DNA of 64,000 nt. Origin: Kribbella soli. Its GTDB lineage: Bacteria; Actinomycetota; Actinomycetes; Propionibacteriales; Kribbellaceae. The stretch is from positions 620,001 to 684,000 of the forward strand of contig NZ_SJJZ01000002.1 of the NCBI RefSeq assembly GCF_004331345.1, in the 5' to 3' direction. Position 1 is the stretch's first letter; every line of letters starts with the position of its first letter. This document shows positions 16,812 to 25,556 of this stretch, piece by piece. The position numbers were made by a program, and so were the translations under genes. The notes under the pieces are model-generated. The model was not told the origin of the DNA. It saw nothing but the letters and a program-made list of their open reading frames with translations, and searched no databases.

Positions 16812-18359
16812 TCACCGTCGAAGACCGGAAAGATAGAGGAACGAGAGCGGATCGAGAGCCGTCTTGAGGTTCTCCAGATCCTTGCCCGCGACCACCGCGA
16901 CCCGACCCTGCCAGCTGGGAATCACCGGAACCTCCCGTGCGATCACTCCCTGTAACTGCCCGATGAGATCGTCGCGTTTCAGACCGTTCTGCTCGGTCCG
17001 TTCCTGCTGCAGCAACTTGCTGGCAGCCGCCGATCGGTAGCCGTTCACGAACGGGGTCAGGTAGTCGTCCGCATCCGGGTACGCCGGAGTCCAGCCGGCC
17101 TGGTAGAGGTCGTACGCCCCGGCCTTCGTCAGCGCCTGGTACTGCGGCCACTCCGCGCCCCGCAACGTCACCCGGAACAACCCGGACGCCTCCAGCTGCC
17201 GCTTCAGCTCCAGCACCTCGGCCTTCGCACCGGTGCCGTACTGCGACGGGGTCCACCCGATCGTCAGCGGCACGGGTACGGCGATGTTCGCCTCCTTGAG
17301 GATGGCCGCGGCCGCTGTCTTGTTCGGCTGCTTGTACTCCGTCTTGAACGCGTCGGCCTGCCCGCCGTAGCCGGGCGGCACGACCGAGTACAGCGGCGAC
17401 ACGTGGTCGCCGTACGCCTTCTTCGCGATCGCCGGGCGGTCGATCAGCTGCGCCACGGCCCGCCGTACGGCCGGATTGCGGGCCAGCAACGACTTCATCT
17501 GGAACGCGAACAGCCGGATCTCCGCGGAGCCCGTCTCGACGACCTGGACCTGGTCGGACTTGCGCAGCTTGTCCAGCAGGCTCGGGCCGAAGCCGTGGAA
17601 CGCGAGGTCCGCCTTGCCGGTCGTCACCGCCTGGTAGAGCGCGTTCGAGTCCTTCATCAGGCTGATCGTGACGCCGTCGTTCTGCGCCGCCCGCGGACCG
17701 CGGTACCCGGCGAACTTCGTCAGCGTGACCTCCGTACCCGGCTTGTACGCCGCCAACTGGTACGGCCCGCTGCCGATCGCCTTCGTGTCGAGCAGCTTGT
17801 TCGCCGGGTACGACTCCTCGTCGACGATCGAGGACGCGGTCGTCGTCAGCAGGTACGGCAGGCGCGCGTCCGGGCTGGTCAGGTTGAACACCGCCGTCAG
17901 CTCGTCCGGCGTACTCACCGACTTCACCGAGGAGAACAGCGCCGCCGCTCCCCCGGCCGTCTTCAGCCGGACCAGCCGGTCGAAGCTGAACTTCACGTCC
18001 GACGAGGTCAGCTCGTGCCCGTTCGGGAAGGTCAGGTGCTCCTTCAGGCTGCACGTGTACGTCGTCGGCGAGTCGAACTGGCAGTCCGCGGCGTCCGGCA
18101 CCGGGGTCGGCTTGTCCGGCAGGATCGTCAGCAGCGTCTGGTAGAGGTTCGCCTGGACGGTCCGCGAGCCCACGTCGTACTTCCCGGCCGGGTCGAGCGA
18201 CGAGATCGTGTCCGTGGTCGCGAGCCGCAGCAGCATCAGCTTCGGCGTCGGCTCCCCCGGGTGCGGGGCGTTGTCGTCCGGCTCACCGCAGGCAGCCAAG
18301 GACACGCCCAGCGCACCTACCGCCACGGCCGCCGACACCCGGCGCACCCACTCACTCAC
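16812..18359 (-). CDS. Second ABC transporter substrate-binding lipoprotein (SBP_bac_5)
   Basis: Protein of 515 residues, lipobox LAAC with lipid cysteine at 24, followed by a family 5 solute-binding domain (KEHLTFPNGHELTSSDVKFS, AIGSGPYQLAAYKPG). GTG at 18359 is preferred because AAAGG lies 7 nt upstream; a longer in-frame reading begins at 18389. It has no permease of its own nearby and lies 250 bp upstream of the opp operon on the same strand, so it may deliver a different peptide or nickel-type ligand to that transporter. A small CAGCC/GGCTG hairpin follows its stop. Confidence 0.88.
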   Translation of the reverse strand: MSEWVRRVSAAVAVGALGVSLAACGEPDDNAPHPGEPTPKLMLLRLATTDTISSLDPAGKYDVGSRTVQANLYQTLLTILPDKPTPVPDAADCQFDSPTTYTCSLKEHLTFPNGHELTSSDVKFSFDRLVRLKTAGGAAALFSSVKSVSTPDELTAVFNLTSPDARLPYLLTTTASSIVDEESYPANKLLDTKAIGSGPYQLAAYKPGTEVTLTKFAGYRGPRAAQNDGVTISLMKDSNALYQAVTTGKADLAFHGFGPSLLDKLRKSDQVQVVETGSAEIRLFAFQMKSLLARNPAVRRAVAQLIDRPAIAKKAYGDHVSPLYSVVPPGYGGQADAFKTEYKQPNKTAAAAILKEANIAVPVPLTIGWTPSQYGTGAKAEVLELKRQLEASGLFRVTLRGAEWPQYQALTKAGAYDLYQAGWTPAYPDADDYLTPFVNGYRSAAASKLLQQERTEQNGLKRDDLIGQLQGVIAREVPVIPSWQGRVAVVAGKDLENLKTALDPLSFLYLSGLRR

Positions 18360-18431
18360 CGTCTCACCTTTCCCCAGCCCATACCCCACTACCGAACAAC
18401 GCCCCCGAGGGCACCAAGTGACGGTAGCTCG

Positions 18432-19085
18432 TCAACGGAGCAGCGAACGCAGTGACTCCGGGGTGAGCGGCTCGAGCGACTTCACCACGAGCCGCCGCGG
18501 CGCGTCCGGGATCGTCACCCACTGCGGTACGGCGACGACGTACATGCCGGCCGCCGTCCCGGCCTGGGTGCCGGTCATCGAGTCCTCGATCACGACGCAG
18601 TTCGCCGGGTCCACACCGAGCCTGGCGGCGCCGGTCAGGTACGGCTCCGGGTTCGGCTTGCCCAGCGTCACCTCGTCACCGGCCACGATCACCGCGAACG
18701 GATCCGGCGGCAGGTGCCCGAGCACCGCGTCGATCATCACCCGGTACGACGCCGACACCAGCGCGCACGGGATGTCTTCCTTGCGCAGCGCCTGCAGCAG
18801 CTCGAGCGCACCAGGCTGGAAGGCCACCTCCTTGCGGAGCGCCTCCACCACCTCGGAGAACATCCGGTCGGCCAGCTCCTCGGCGCTGATCACGCCTTCC
18901 GGGATCCGCGCCATCCAGACCTGTACGGCGTCGCGCAGGTCGCTCCCGATCAAGGTCATGCAGTCCTCGATCGTCCAGGTCGCGCCGAGCTCGGCCAGCA
19001 GCTCCAGCTGCACCTCCGCCCAGACCTTCTCGGAGTCGACCAACGTCCCGTCCATGTCCCACAGCACCGCTTGCAGGGCCGGCAA
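18432..19085 (-). CDS. HAD-superfamily phosphatase (beta-phosphoglucomutase-like subfamily)
   Basis: Hydrolase of 217 residues with the four HAD motifs: WDMDGTLVDSE (nucleophile aspartate), SASY (motif II), GKPNPEPYL (motif III lysine) and VIEDSMTG (motif IV). The cap inserted after motif I is of the alpha-helical type used by sugar-phosphate phosphatases and beta-PGM. The reading frame starts at TTG 19085, six nt after GAGGAG, which is the best-supported start. Substrate not deducible. Divergent from the PAC2 gene. Confidence 0.85.
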   Translation of the reverse strand: MPALQAVLWDMDGTLVDSEKVWAEVQLELLAELGATWTIEDCMTLIGSDLRDAVQVWMARIPEGVISAEELADRMFSEVVEALRKEVAFQPGALELLQALRKEDIPCALVSASYRVMIDAVLGHLPPDPFAVIVAGDEVTLGKPNPEPYLTGAARLGVDPANCVVIEDSMTGTQAGTAAGMYVVAVPQWVTIPDAPRRLVVKSLEPLTPESLRSLLR

Positions 19086-19274
19086 CTACTGCTCCTCTGT
19101 TGTTGTCGGTGGTCGTCTCCACCGCTCAGGTCCCGTCCATTCTCCCTGGTCCGGCGCGACACGTTCCGCCTGGGGTGAAACCAGGCACACGCGAACAGCG
19201 GAGCACGTAGGCTGGGCAGTCCGGTTTCCGGTGACCCCACCGGATTCGCTACAGAGACGACAGGGAGCCTGCGA

Positions 19275-20120
19275 GTGGTTGACCTCGCGAACCTGAGGGA
19301 CCCGGTCGTGATCGCCGCGTTCGAGGGCTGGAACGACGCGGCCGAGGCGGCCACCGGAGCGGTCGACCACCTGATCGACGAGTGGGAGGCCGAGCTCGTC
19401 ACCGCGATCGACCCCGAGGACTACTACGACTACCAGGTGAACCGTCCCCGGGTCGGCCTCGACGAGGACGGCGTACGGCACCTGACCTGGCCGACCACCC
19501 GGATCTACCTGGCCCGTCCGGACGACACCGGCCGCGACGTGCTGCTGATCCGCGGCGTCGAGCCGAACATGCGCTGGCGGGCGTTCTCCCGGGAACTGCT
19601 GGAGATCGTCGACGAGTCGAACGCGCAGCTCGTCGTCGTCCTGGGCGCCCTGCTCGCGGACTCCCCGCACACCCGTCCGATCCCGGTCTCCGCGACCTCG
19701 TCCGACGAGGAACTGACCGCGGCGTGGAGCCTGGAGCCGTCGACGTACGAAGGTCCCACCGGCATCACCGGTGTCTTCGCCGACCTGTGCACCACCCTCG
19801 GCGTGCCGGCGGTGTCCATCTGGTCCGCGATCCCGCATTACATCGCAGGTACGCCGTGCCCGAAGGCGTCGCTGGCGTTGCTCAGCAAGATCGAGGCGCT
19901 CCTCGACATGGCCATGCCCGAAGGTGACCTCCCGGAGCTCGCGCGCGCCTGGCAGCGCGGCGCGGACGAGCTCAGCGAGGAGGACCCCGAGGTCGCGGAG
20001 TACGTGCAGTCGCTGGAGGAGCAGCGCGACACGGCCGACCTCCCGGAGGCCACCGGCGAGGCGATCGCCGCCGAGTTCGAGCGCTACCTCAAACGCCGCA
20101 ACAAGAACCACGGCGACTAG
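19275..20120 (+). CDS. PAC2 family protein
   Basis: Protein of 281 residues with the PAC2 (proteasome assembly chaperone 2-like) signature: FEGWNDAAEAATGAV near the N-terminus, VVVLGALLADSPHTRP in the middle and VPAVSIWSAIPHYIAG. Actinobacterial PAC2 proteins are conserved, and their biological role is poorly established. GTG at 19275 follows AGGGAG at 7-nt spacing. Charged C-terminal tail (LKRRNKNHGD). Confidence 0.88.
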   Translation: MVDLANLRDPVVIAAFEGWNDAAEAATGAVDHLIDEWEAELVTAIDPEDYYDYQVNRPRVGLDEDGVRHLTWPTTRIYLARPDDTGRDVLLIRGVEPNMRWRAFSRELLEIVDESNAQLVVVLGALLADSPHTRPIPVSATSSDEELTAAWSLEPSTYEGPTGITGVFADLCTTLGVPAVSIWSAIPHYIAGTPCPKASLALLSKIEALLDMAMPEGDLPELARAWQRGADELSEEDPEVAEYVQSLEEQRDTADLPEATGEAIAAEFERYLKRRNKNHGD

Positions 20121-20160
20121 CTCTTCGCATCCCCGCCGCGCCCGTAACCGCCACAGGGTG

Positions 20161-20226
20161 TGGACCGTTGTTACCAGTGGGTTTATTCTCGACCGGACTA
20201 CTGGGGGGTGACGGTCTGCCGTCACC
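20161..20226 (+). promoter_or_regulatory. Promoter candidate and leader hairpin before the L,D-transpeptidase
   Basis: TGGACC (20161-20166), 17-bp spacer, TATTCT (20184-20189) forms a plausible -35/-10 pair. Downstream, GGTGACGG-TCTG-CCGTCACC (20207-20226) is a perfect 8-bp stem with a tetraloop, 21 nt before the start codon and inside the predicted leader. It could influence translation initiation. It is too small on its own to match a ydaO-type riboswitch. Confidence 0.45.
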
Positions 20227-20247
20227 GGGACCACGGGGAGCAATCGG

Positions 20248-21015
20248 ATGCGCGACGAGCGAGGCAGTACGTCGGTGCCTGCGCTGGCTGTGCTCGTGCT
20301 GCTCGGCGTGGTCGCCGCCGTCGGGATCCTCGGCAACAAGAAGCACGAGACCGTCGACCTCACCACGCTGACCGCCTCGACGACCTCGACGACGATCACC
20401 ACCGCACCGCTCGACGGTGAGCCGTACGCCGGGACCACCGGGCTCGTCGTGCACCCGCGCGCCGAGGAAGCGCTGTACAGCTCTCCCGACGCGGACGCGT
20501 TCGGCAAGATCGGCCCGACCCAGTTCGGGCCGACCTGGCTGCCGGTGGTCGAGCAGACCGACGGCTGGGTCCGGGTACTGCTCCCCTCCAAGCCCAACCG
20601 GTCCACCGGCTGGCTCCAGGACGAAGGGCTCGACCGGGCCACCTCGTCGTACCTGATCCGCGTGCACACCAGTTCGCGGACGCTCGAGCTCTTCGAGAAC
20701 AACAAGAGCCTCGGCACCTGGAAGGCCGGGGTCGGCGCGACGAAGACGCCGACGCCGCCGGGACGGACGTTCCTGCTCGGCTCGATCATCGACCACAAGC
20801 GCTCGGCGTCGCCGATCGTGCTGCCATTGGGTGCACACAGTCCCACCTTGGACACGTTCGGTGGCGGACCTGGTACGGTCGCGATCCACGGCTGGCCGAA
20901 TCCGCGCGTGTTCGGTGCCGCGATCAGCGCGGGCTGCGTCCGGGTGCCGAAGACCGCCCTCGCCCACCTGCAGAAGGTTCCGCTCGGGACGCTCGTCCTG
21001 ATCGACAGCAAATAA
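20248..21015 (+). CDS. L,D-transpeptidase (YkuD domain), membrane-anchored
   Basis: Enzyme of 255 residues that would form 3-3 cross-links in peptidoglycan. One N-terminal membrane helix (about 11-30, SVPALAVLVLLGVVAAVGIL), a Thr/Ser-rich linker, an SH3-like stretch (PTWLPVVEQTDGWVRVLLP), then the YkuD domain. The catalytic signature is complete: IHGWPNPRVFG then AISAGCVRVP, with the nucleophile cysteine in SAGCVR. ATG at 20248 follows GGGGAG. The next gene starts 11 bp after its stop, so they form a pair. Confidence 0.92.
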   Translation: MRDERGSTSVPALAVLVLLGVVAAVGILGNKKHETVDLTTLTASTTSTTITTAPLDGEPYAGTTGLVVHPRAEEALYSSPDADAFGKIGPTQFGPTWLPVVEQTDGWVRVLLPSKPNRSTGWLQDEGLDRATSSYLIRVHTSSRTLELFENNKSLGTWKAGVGATKTPTPPGRTFLLGSIIDHKRSASPIVLPLGAHSPTLDTFGGGPGTVAIHGWPNPRVFGAAISAGCVRVPKTALAHLQKVPLGTLVLIDSK

Positions 21016-21025
21016 GGAGATTCCG

Positions 21026-21919
21026 ATGCGACGACAGTTGACTCCGACCGTGCTGACGGCTGCGGCCGTGGCGGGCGTCGTGACGTTCAGCCTGGTCGCG
21101 AGCGCCCCCGTCGGCAACGCGGCGGCCCGCCCGTCCTCGGCGTACGCCGTGAGCGCCGAAGGCCAGGTGCCGATCCCGAAGACGCCGTACGCCGAGTCTC
21201 TGGACGGCACGCGGCACACGACGTCCGCGCTCGAGCTCCCGAAGAACCCGCTGATCTCGGTCCGGGCCGGTACGGCGACCGCGGGCAACGACTCGGCCTC
21301 GGTCGAGCTGTTCGACATCGTCGTCGGCCCCGACATCCTGAGCCAGGTGACGATCCCGCCGGAGCTGAAGCAGCAGTGCTCCACGCTGCCGAAGACCGGC
21401 GCGGACAACCTGCCGCTCCCGGACATCGCACTGCCCGACCTCGGTCTGCCGTTGCCGAAGCTGAGCACCAAGGACCTGCCGGTCAAGAACCTGCCGGACC
21501 TGTGCAACCTGCTGCTGAACCCGCCGAAGTCGCTGCTCGGCATCGACTCGCTGAACGTCTGGTGCTCCGGCGACGAGGGTGGCGTCGACATCGGCTCGCT
21601 GACGCTGCTCGGTCAGACCATCAAGCTGCCGAGCACGAAGCAGAGCGCTTCCTTGCCCTCCAACCCGCTGGCGAGCATCACGGTCAACAGTCAGGGCAAG
21701 CACTCCGACGGCGCGTTCACCATCACCGGCCTGAGCATCAACCTGGGCGGCGGGACCGAGGTCATCAACCTGGCGTCGGCGACCTGCGCCAAGCCGGCCG
21801 CCAAGCCGAAGCCCAAGCCCCAACCGCAGGCGCCCCACGAGGCCCCGGCCCAGGTCAACACCCCGCCGGCCGCCCCCGTCCCGACCCCGGTCAAAACCCA
21901 CCACCCGGTCACCGGCTGA
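21026..21919 (+). CDS. Secreted protein of unknown function with Pro-rich tail
   Basis: Protein of 297 residues with a signal peptide (VLTAAAVAGVVTFSLVASAPVGNAAA). It has a mostly beta-type body with four cysteines (QQCST, DLCNLL, VWCSG, ATCAK) and a C-terminal tail of Lys-Pro and Pro-Ala repeats likely to reside in the cell wall. The body resembles the 'choice-of-anchor P' type of actinobacterial secreted proteins by general pattern (GTATAGNDSASVELFDI ... INLGGGTEVINLASATC); this is a weak identification. AAGGAG precedes ATG 21026. Co-transcribed with the L,D-transpeptidase; a function in the cell wall is inferred from that. Confidence 0.65.
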   Translation: MRRQLTPTVLTAAAVAGVVTFSLVASAPVGNAAARPSSAYAVSAEGQVPIPKTPYAESLDGTRHTTSALELPKNPLISVRAGTATAGNDSASVELFDIVVGPDILSQVTIPPELKQQCSTLPKTGADNLPLPDIALPDLGLPLPKLSTKDLPVKNLPDLCNLLLNPPKSLLGIDSLNVWCSGDEGGVDIGSLTLLGQTIKLPSTKQSASLPSNPLASITVNSQGKHSDGAFTITGLSINLGGGTEVINLASATCAKPAAKPKPKPQPQAPHEAPAQVNTPPAAPVPTPVKTHHPVTG

Positions 21920-21926
21920 CCATCGA

Positions 21927-21974
21927 ACTTGGGGAGGATCTTGTGCCGAATCGGGCACAAGATCCTCCCCAAGT
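21927..21974. terminator. Bidirectional terminator, 21-bp perfect stem
   Basis: Perfect inverted repeat with 21-bp arms (21927-21947 and 21954-21974) and loop GAATCG, placed exactly between the convergent secreted-protein gene and mshC. The arms begin ACTTGGGGAGG and end CCTCCCCAAGT. No clear U-tract on either side, as is common in high-GC actinobacteria, but length and position make transcription termination the best explanation. Confidence 0.8.
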
Positions 21975-21981
21975 CGTTCGA

Positions 21982-23202
21982 TTAGAGCTTCACACCCAGT
22001 AGCGCGTCACAGGCTTGGGCGATGAGCGCGGGCGCCTGCGGATCGTCGCCGTCGGTTGCCGCCCACTCGTCGAGGGCCGCCAGTGCGCCGGCGGAGTCCA
22101 GGTCGTTGGTGAGTGCCGCCCGTACGGCGTCCACGACAGCCGCACCATCCGGCCCGGCGTCGCGCGCCACGGCCGCACGCCACCGCTCGAGCCGAGCCTG
22201 CCCGTCGGGCAGGTCGGACTCTGCCCAGAACCAGTCGGTCCGGTAGTGGTGGGTGAGCAGCGCGAGCCGGATCGCCATCGGGTCCGCGCCCGCGAGGCGC
22301 TCCTTCGAGACCAGCACCAGGTTGCCCTTGGACTTCGACATCTTCTCGCCGTCGAGACCGACCATCGCCTGATGCACGTAGGCCCGAGCGAAGGGGTGCT
22401 CCCCCGTCGCGACCTGCGCGCCGCTCGCGGACATCTCGTGGTGCGGGAAGATCAGGTCCGACCCGCCGCCCTGGACGTCGAACGACATCCCGAGGTACTT
22501 CAGCGCGATCGCGGAACACTCGACGTGCCAGCCCGGCCGGCCACGGCCGAGCGCCGAGTCCCAGGCGGGCTCTCCCGGGCGCTCGTGCCGCCACAGCAGG
22601 CTGTCCAGCGGGTCCTGTTTGCCTTCGCGGTCCGGGTCGCCGCCGCGCTCCGCGAACAGCTCGCGCATCGTGTCGCGGTCGTAGTTGGACACGCCGCCGA
22701 ACGCCGGGTCGGCCTTCACGGCGAAGTACAGGTCGCCGTCGACGGAGTACACCGCGTCGGCGGCGCGCAGGTCCTCGACCGCGCTCGCGACCAGGTCGAT
22801 CGACTCGACCACACCGATGTAGTGCTGCGGCGGAATCACCCGCAGCGCGGTCATGTCGTCGCGGAACAGCTGGATCTCCCGCGCCGCGAGGTCGGTCCAC
22901 TCGACACCGGTCGCGGTCGCGCGCTCGAGCAGCGGGTCGTCGACGTCGGTGATGTTCTGGGTGTACGAGACGTCGTACCCGGCGTCCCGCCAGAGGCGGT
23001 TGATCAGGTCGAACGTGACGTACGTCGCGGCGTGACCCATGTGCGTCGCGTCGTACGGCGTGATGCCGCAGACGTACATGCGAGCGGTCCCGCCGTCGGT
23101 CGGCGGCACCTCGACCAGGCCGCGCGAGGCGGTGTCGTAGAGGCGTAGCCGCCGGGCGGGCCCGGGTACGCCCGGGATGTCTGGTTTCGTCCACGCCTGC
23201 AT
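21982..23202 (-). CDS. mshC: Cysteine:1D-myo-inosityl 2-amino-2-deoxyglucopyranoside ligase (mycothiol synthesis)
   Basis: Protein of 406 residues, a cysteinyl-tRNA-synthetase relative that joins cysteine to GlcN-Ins in mycothiol biosynthesis using ATP. Class I motifs: HMGH (in [19 protein letters not shown]) and KMSKSKGN. The catalytic domain has the typical MshC length and lacks the long C-terminal tRNA-binding domains of CysRS. The neighbourhood (SCO1664-like, DUF3090, phosphomutase) is the conserved actinobacterial mshC block, which separates it from ordinary CysRS. ATG at 23202. Confidence 0.94.
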   Translation of the reverse strand: MQAWTKPDIPGVPGPARRLRLYDTASRGLVEVPPTDGGTARMYVCGITPYDATHMGHAATYVTFDLINRLWRDAGYDVSYTQNITDVDDPLLERATATGVEWTDLAAREIQLFRDDMTALRVIPPQHYIGVVESIDLVASAVEDLRAADAVYSVDGDLYFAVKADPAFGGVSNYDRDTMRELFAERGGDPDREGKQDPLDSLLWRHERPGEPAWDSALGRGRPGWHVECSAIALKYLGMSFDVQGGGSDLIFPHHEMSASGAQVATGEHPFARAYVHQAMVGLDGEKMSKSKGNLVLVSKERLAGADPMAIRLALLTHHYRTDWFWAESDLPDGQARLERWRAAVARDAGPDGAAVVDAVRAALTNDLDSAGALAALDEWAATDGDDPQAPALIAQACDALLGVKL

Positions 23203-23304
23203 GTATCGGAGCTTATGCCAGTCCGATTTTCAATGACGCGACACGGTTCCACTCCGTGGTCCGGCACCCGGCATGCACCCCGCCTGCGGATAGCCTCGCG
23301 GACG

Positions 23305-24003
23305 ATGAGTGCAGACTTCAGTCCCGAGCTCCAGTCGTACGGCGGCTGGATCGCCGCGGCCGCGATTCAGCAGCAGGACCTGTTCAACGAGGTGGTCGGA
23401 CCGGACTCGCTGCAGGCCGATCTCGACGCGCGGACGCTCGGCGGTGAGCGCGGCGTACTGCGTGGGATCTCGCTGCTCGGCAGCTTCTCGGAGCTCGACC
23501 GGACCTGGCTGTGGGGCTGGGCGAACCCGGGCTTCGGGCCGGACGCGCCCGCGGTCGCCTCGACGCTCGCGATCCGCGAGTTCGGTGAGCGCCACGGGAT
23601 CAGTGAGTTCACCACCGAGAGCCCGGATCTGAGCGGGTTCGACCAGCCGGCGCAGGCGGCGATCACGCTCGCGATCACCGCCGGCTCCGTCCTCGGCGGC
23701 CGTGGGGTCTGGTCGACCGCGATCAACGAGGGCCGCGGGCACGTGTACCTGCATGTCGCCGACGAGCAGCTGCCGCTGGCCGGGTTCGACGCGGTCGCCA
23801 CGCCGCGGCTGCTGATGACCGCGATCAGCGTCTTCCCCGCCGACCACCGGCAGGTCGTCCGCGGCTACTTCCACCACTTCGGCCTGCAGTACGACGAGAG
23901 TTCGAACGCGATCCGCGGTACGTCGCCGAACGGCAGCACGGTCGTCGTCGAGTTCGACGAACTGGGCCGGGTCGGCAACGTCAGCGTGCAGCCGAAGGCC
24001 TAG
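23305..24003 (+). CDS. Uncharacterised protein, DUF6882-like
   Basis: Protein of 232 residues, MSADFSPELQSYGGWIAAAA at the start, cytosolic, no signal. The patterns WLWGWANPGFGP and LAIREFGERHGI look like the DUF6882 group; I am only moderately sure of that family. Function unknown. ATG at 23305 is the first start giving a compact reading frame; no strong ribosome site is visible. Its stop (TAG, 24001-24003) overlaps the stop of the convergent SCO1664-like gene within CTAG. Confidence 0.65.
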   Translation: MSADFSPELQSYGGWIAAAAIQQQDLFNEVVGPDSLQADLDARTLGGERGVLRGISLLGSFSELDRTWLWGWANPGFGPDAPAVASTLAIREFGERHGISEFTTESPDLSGFDQPAQAAITLAITAGSVLGGRGVWSTAINEGRGHVYLHVADEQLPLAGFDAVATPRLLMTAISVFPADHRQVVRGYFHHFGLQYDESSNAIRGTSPNGSTVVVEFDELGRVGNVSVQPKA

Positions 24004-24794
24004 AACGCCGGCCAGGGGATCGCGGGCCAGTCGTCGCTCGGGTACGGGAAGATCCCGGTCTTGAGCAGCGTCGAGCAGCGTTCCCGGGTCGCGGTCAGCT
24101 CGACGGCGGTGACGAGCTCACACAGTTGTTGCCCGAGGCCACCGGCCAGTTGATCGGCCAGTCGCCGTACGTCGTCCAGCATGCCTGCCGGGATGGGGTC
24201 ACCGGCCCAGCCCCACAGGACGGTACGGAGCTTGTCGTCGGCGTTGAACGTGACGCCGTGGTCCACGCCGTACACCCGGCCGTCGCCCGGGTTCAGCACG
24301 TGGCCGCCCTTGCGGTCGGCATTGTTGACCACGGCATCGAACACGGCCATCCGCCGCAACGCGTCGTTGTCGGCGTGCACCAACGAGACCGGGTTGTGGC
24401 GGCCGTCGAGCGCGTCCAGGACACCGACCCATCCGGCGGGCACGCGGCCCTGCGGCACGATGTCGACCAGCTCGGTCTCCCCCGGTCCGAGCTCGGCCTC
24501 GTCGATCCACAACTGGACCATGCCTTCACCGAGCGGCCCGTCGCGCAGCAGCGTCGGCGGCACGATCGACCAGCCGAGCGCCTCGGACACGACGTACGCC
24601 GCGAACTCACGCTGGGCGAGCGTGCCGTCGGGGAAGTCCCACAGCGGCCGCTCCCCCTCGATCGGCTTGTAGACCACGGTCGCGGTCTCGCCGGCCAGGC
24701 TGACCGAACCCTGGTACGTACCGTTCGACGCCGCGACCAGGCGACCGTGCAACGACAGCTCCCCTAGAGCGAGGAGCTCCGGATCAGTGGTCAT
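24000..24794 (-). CDS. SCO1664 family protein, PI3/4-kinase-like fold
   Basis: Protein of 264 residues of a family found beside mshC in actinobacteria. It has kinase-like signatures: VVYKPIEGERPLWDFP (possible ATP-binding Lys), DAVVNNADRKGGHVL (catalytic-loop-like Asp/Asn) and YGVDHGVTF (metal-ligand-like Asp). These recall the HipA / phosphatidylinositol-kinase-like fold. Substrate unknown. ATG 24794 lies 8 bp after the DUF3090 stop, so the genes are in one operon. Shares a CTAG stop overlap with the convergent neighbour. Confidence 0.82.
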   Translation of the reverse strand: MTTDPELLALGELSLHGRLVAASNGTYQGSVSLAGETATVVYKPIEGERPLWDFPDGTLAQREFAAYVVSEALGWSIVPPTLLRDGPLGEGMVQLWIDEAELGPGETELVDIVPQGRVPAGWVGVLDALDGRHNPVSLVHADNDALRRMAVFDAVVNNADRKGGHVLNPGDGRVYGVDHGVTFNADDKLRTVLWGWAGDPIPAGMLDDVRRLADQLAGGLGQQLCELVTAVELTATRERCSTLLKTGIFPYPSDDWPAIPWPAF

Positions 24795-24801
24795 TCCGGC
24801 G

Positions 24802-25377
24802 TCATTCCGGCAGATGCCTGCGGTAGCCGTTGGCCCGCGGGCAGATGTGGCCGTCGGCGTCGATCGGCCGGCCGCAGAACGGGCAGCTCGGACGTCCGGA
24901 CGCGACCAGCGCGACCGCCCGCCGGGCGAACGCACGGGCCTGCTCCTCGGTGATCCGGACGATGAACACCTCGGCGTCGTCGGACTCCATCGCGGCGGTG
25001 ACCGGGTCGGTCTCCTCCAGGTCGGCCTGCTCGCCGGTGACGACCGCGAACACCTCGATCACCACCCGCTCGGCGTCGGCCTCCCACGCCAGCGTCATGG
25101 TGCCGGCCCGGAACTCCTCCTCGATCGGCTGCTCGAGCGGCGCGGTGTCGTCCCCCGCGGTCTGCGCGACCGGGTCGCGGTCGAAGCGCCGGGCCACCTC
25201 GTCCAGCATCACGTCGAGTCGCTCCGCGAGCGCCATCACCTGTTCCTTCTCGCACGCCACCGACGTGAGCCGTTGCCCGGCCCGGGCCTGCAGGAAGAAC
25301 GTCCTCGCACCGGGTTCCCCCACGGTGCCGGCGACGAACCGCTCAGGGTCGTCGAAGGAGTGCACAACTCGCGCCAT
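24802..25377 (-). CDS. DUF3090 family protein
   Basis: Protein of 191 residues, MARVVHSFDDPERFVAGTVG at the start, with C-terminal CPFCGRPIDADGHICPR, a zinc-ribbon-like pair of Cys knuckles typical of DUF3090. Conserved in the actinobacterial mshC/SCO1664/phosphomutase block; function unknown, though some link to its phosphomutase neighbour is suggested by constant synteny. A MITE-like inverted repeat begins 12 bp upstream of its start codon, where its promoter or an intercistronic junction should be. Confidence 0.88.
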   Translation of the reverse strand: MARVVHSFDDPERFVAGTVGEPGARTFFLQARAGQRLTSVACEKEQVMALAERLDVMLDEVARRFDRDPVAQTAGDDTAPLEQPIEEEFRAGTMTLAWEADAERVVIEVFAVVTGEQADLEETDPVTAAMESDDAEVFIVRITEEQARAFARRAVALVASGRPSCPFCGRPIDADGHICPRANGYRRHLPE

Positions 25378-25388
25378 ACGTAGACCCT

Positions 25389-25553
25389 AGAACATGCGCG
25401 GTTGTCCCGTGCCGTCGCGAGCAGGTGCCCGGTGGTGTAGCTGGGTGTGCTGGGGGCGAGGTCTCGATGCGGAGCATCGTGGCCTTGCCACCAGTGCAGC
25501 CAGATGCGCCGCCGGGTGCCGCGCAGTAGGCACGGGGCAACCGCGCATGTTCT
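25389..25553. repeat. MITE-like element with 25-bp imperfect terminal inverted repeats
   Basis: Left arm 25389-25413 and right arm 25529-25553 are inverted copies with a single mismatch (24 of 25), starting AGAACATGCGCGGTTG at both outer ends. The 115-bp interior has further partly complementary segments and a CGATGC-GGA-GCATCG hairpin. It fills nearly all of the space between two genes of a conserved operon (ends 3 bp from the phosphomutase stop, begins 12 bp from the DUF3090 start). No obvious target-site duplication. Could be a non-autonomous mobile element or a large RNA hairpin. Confidence 0.6.
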
Positions 25554-25556
25554 CAA

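Noticed and set aside
20207..20226. ydaO/c-di-AMP riboswitch upstream of the L,D-transpeptidase
   Set aside because: Only one hairpin is visible; the conserved multi-helix architecture is not seen.
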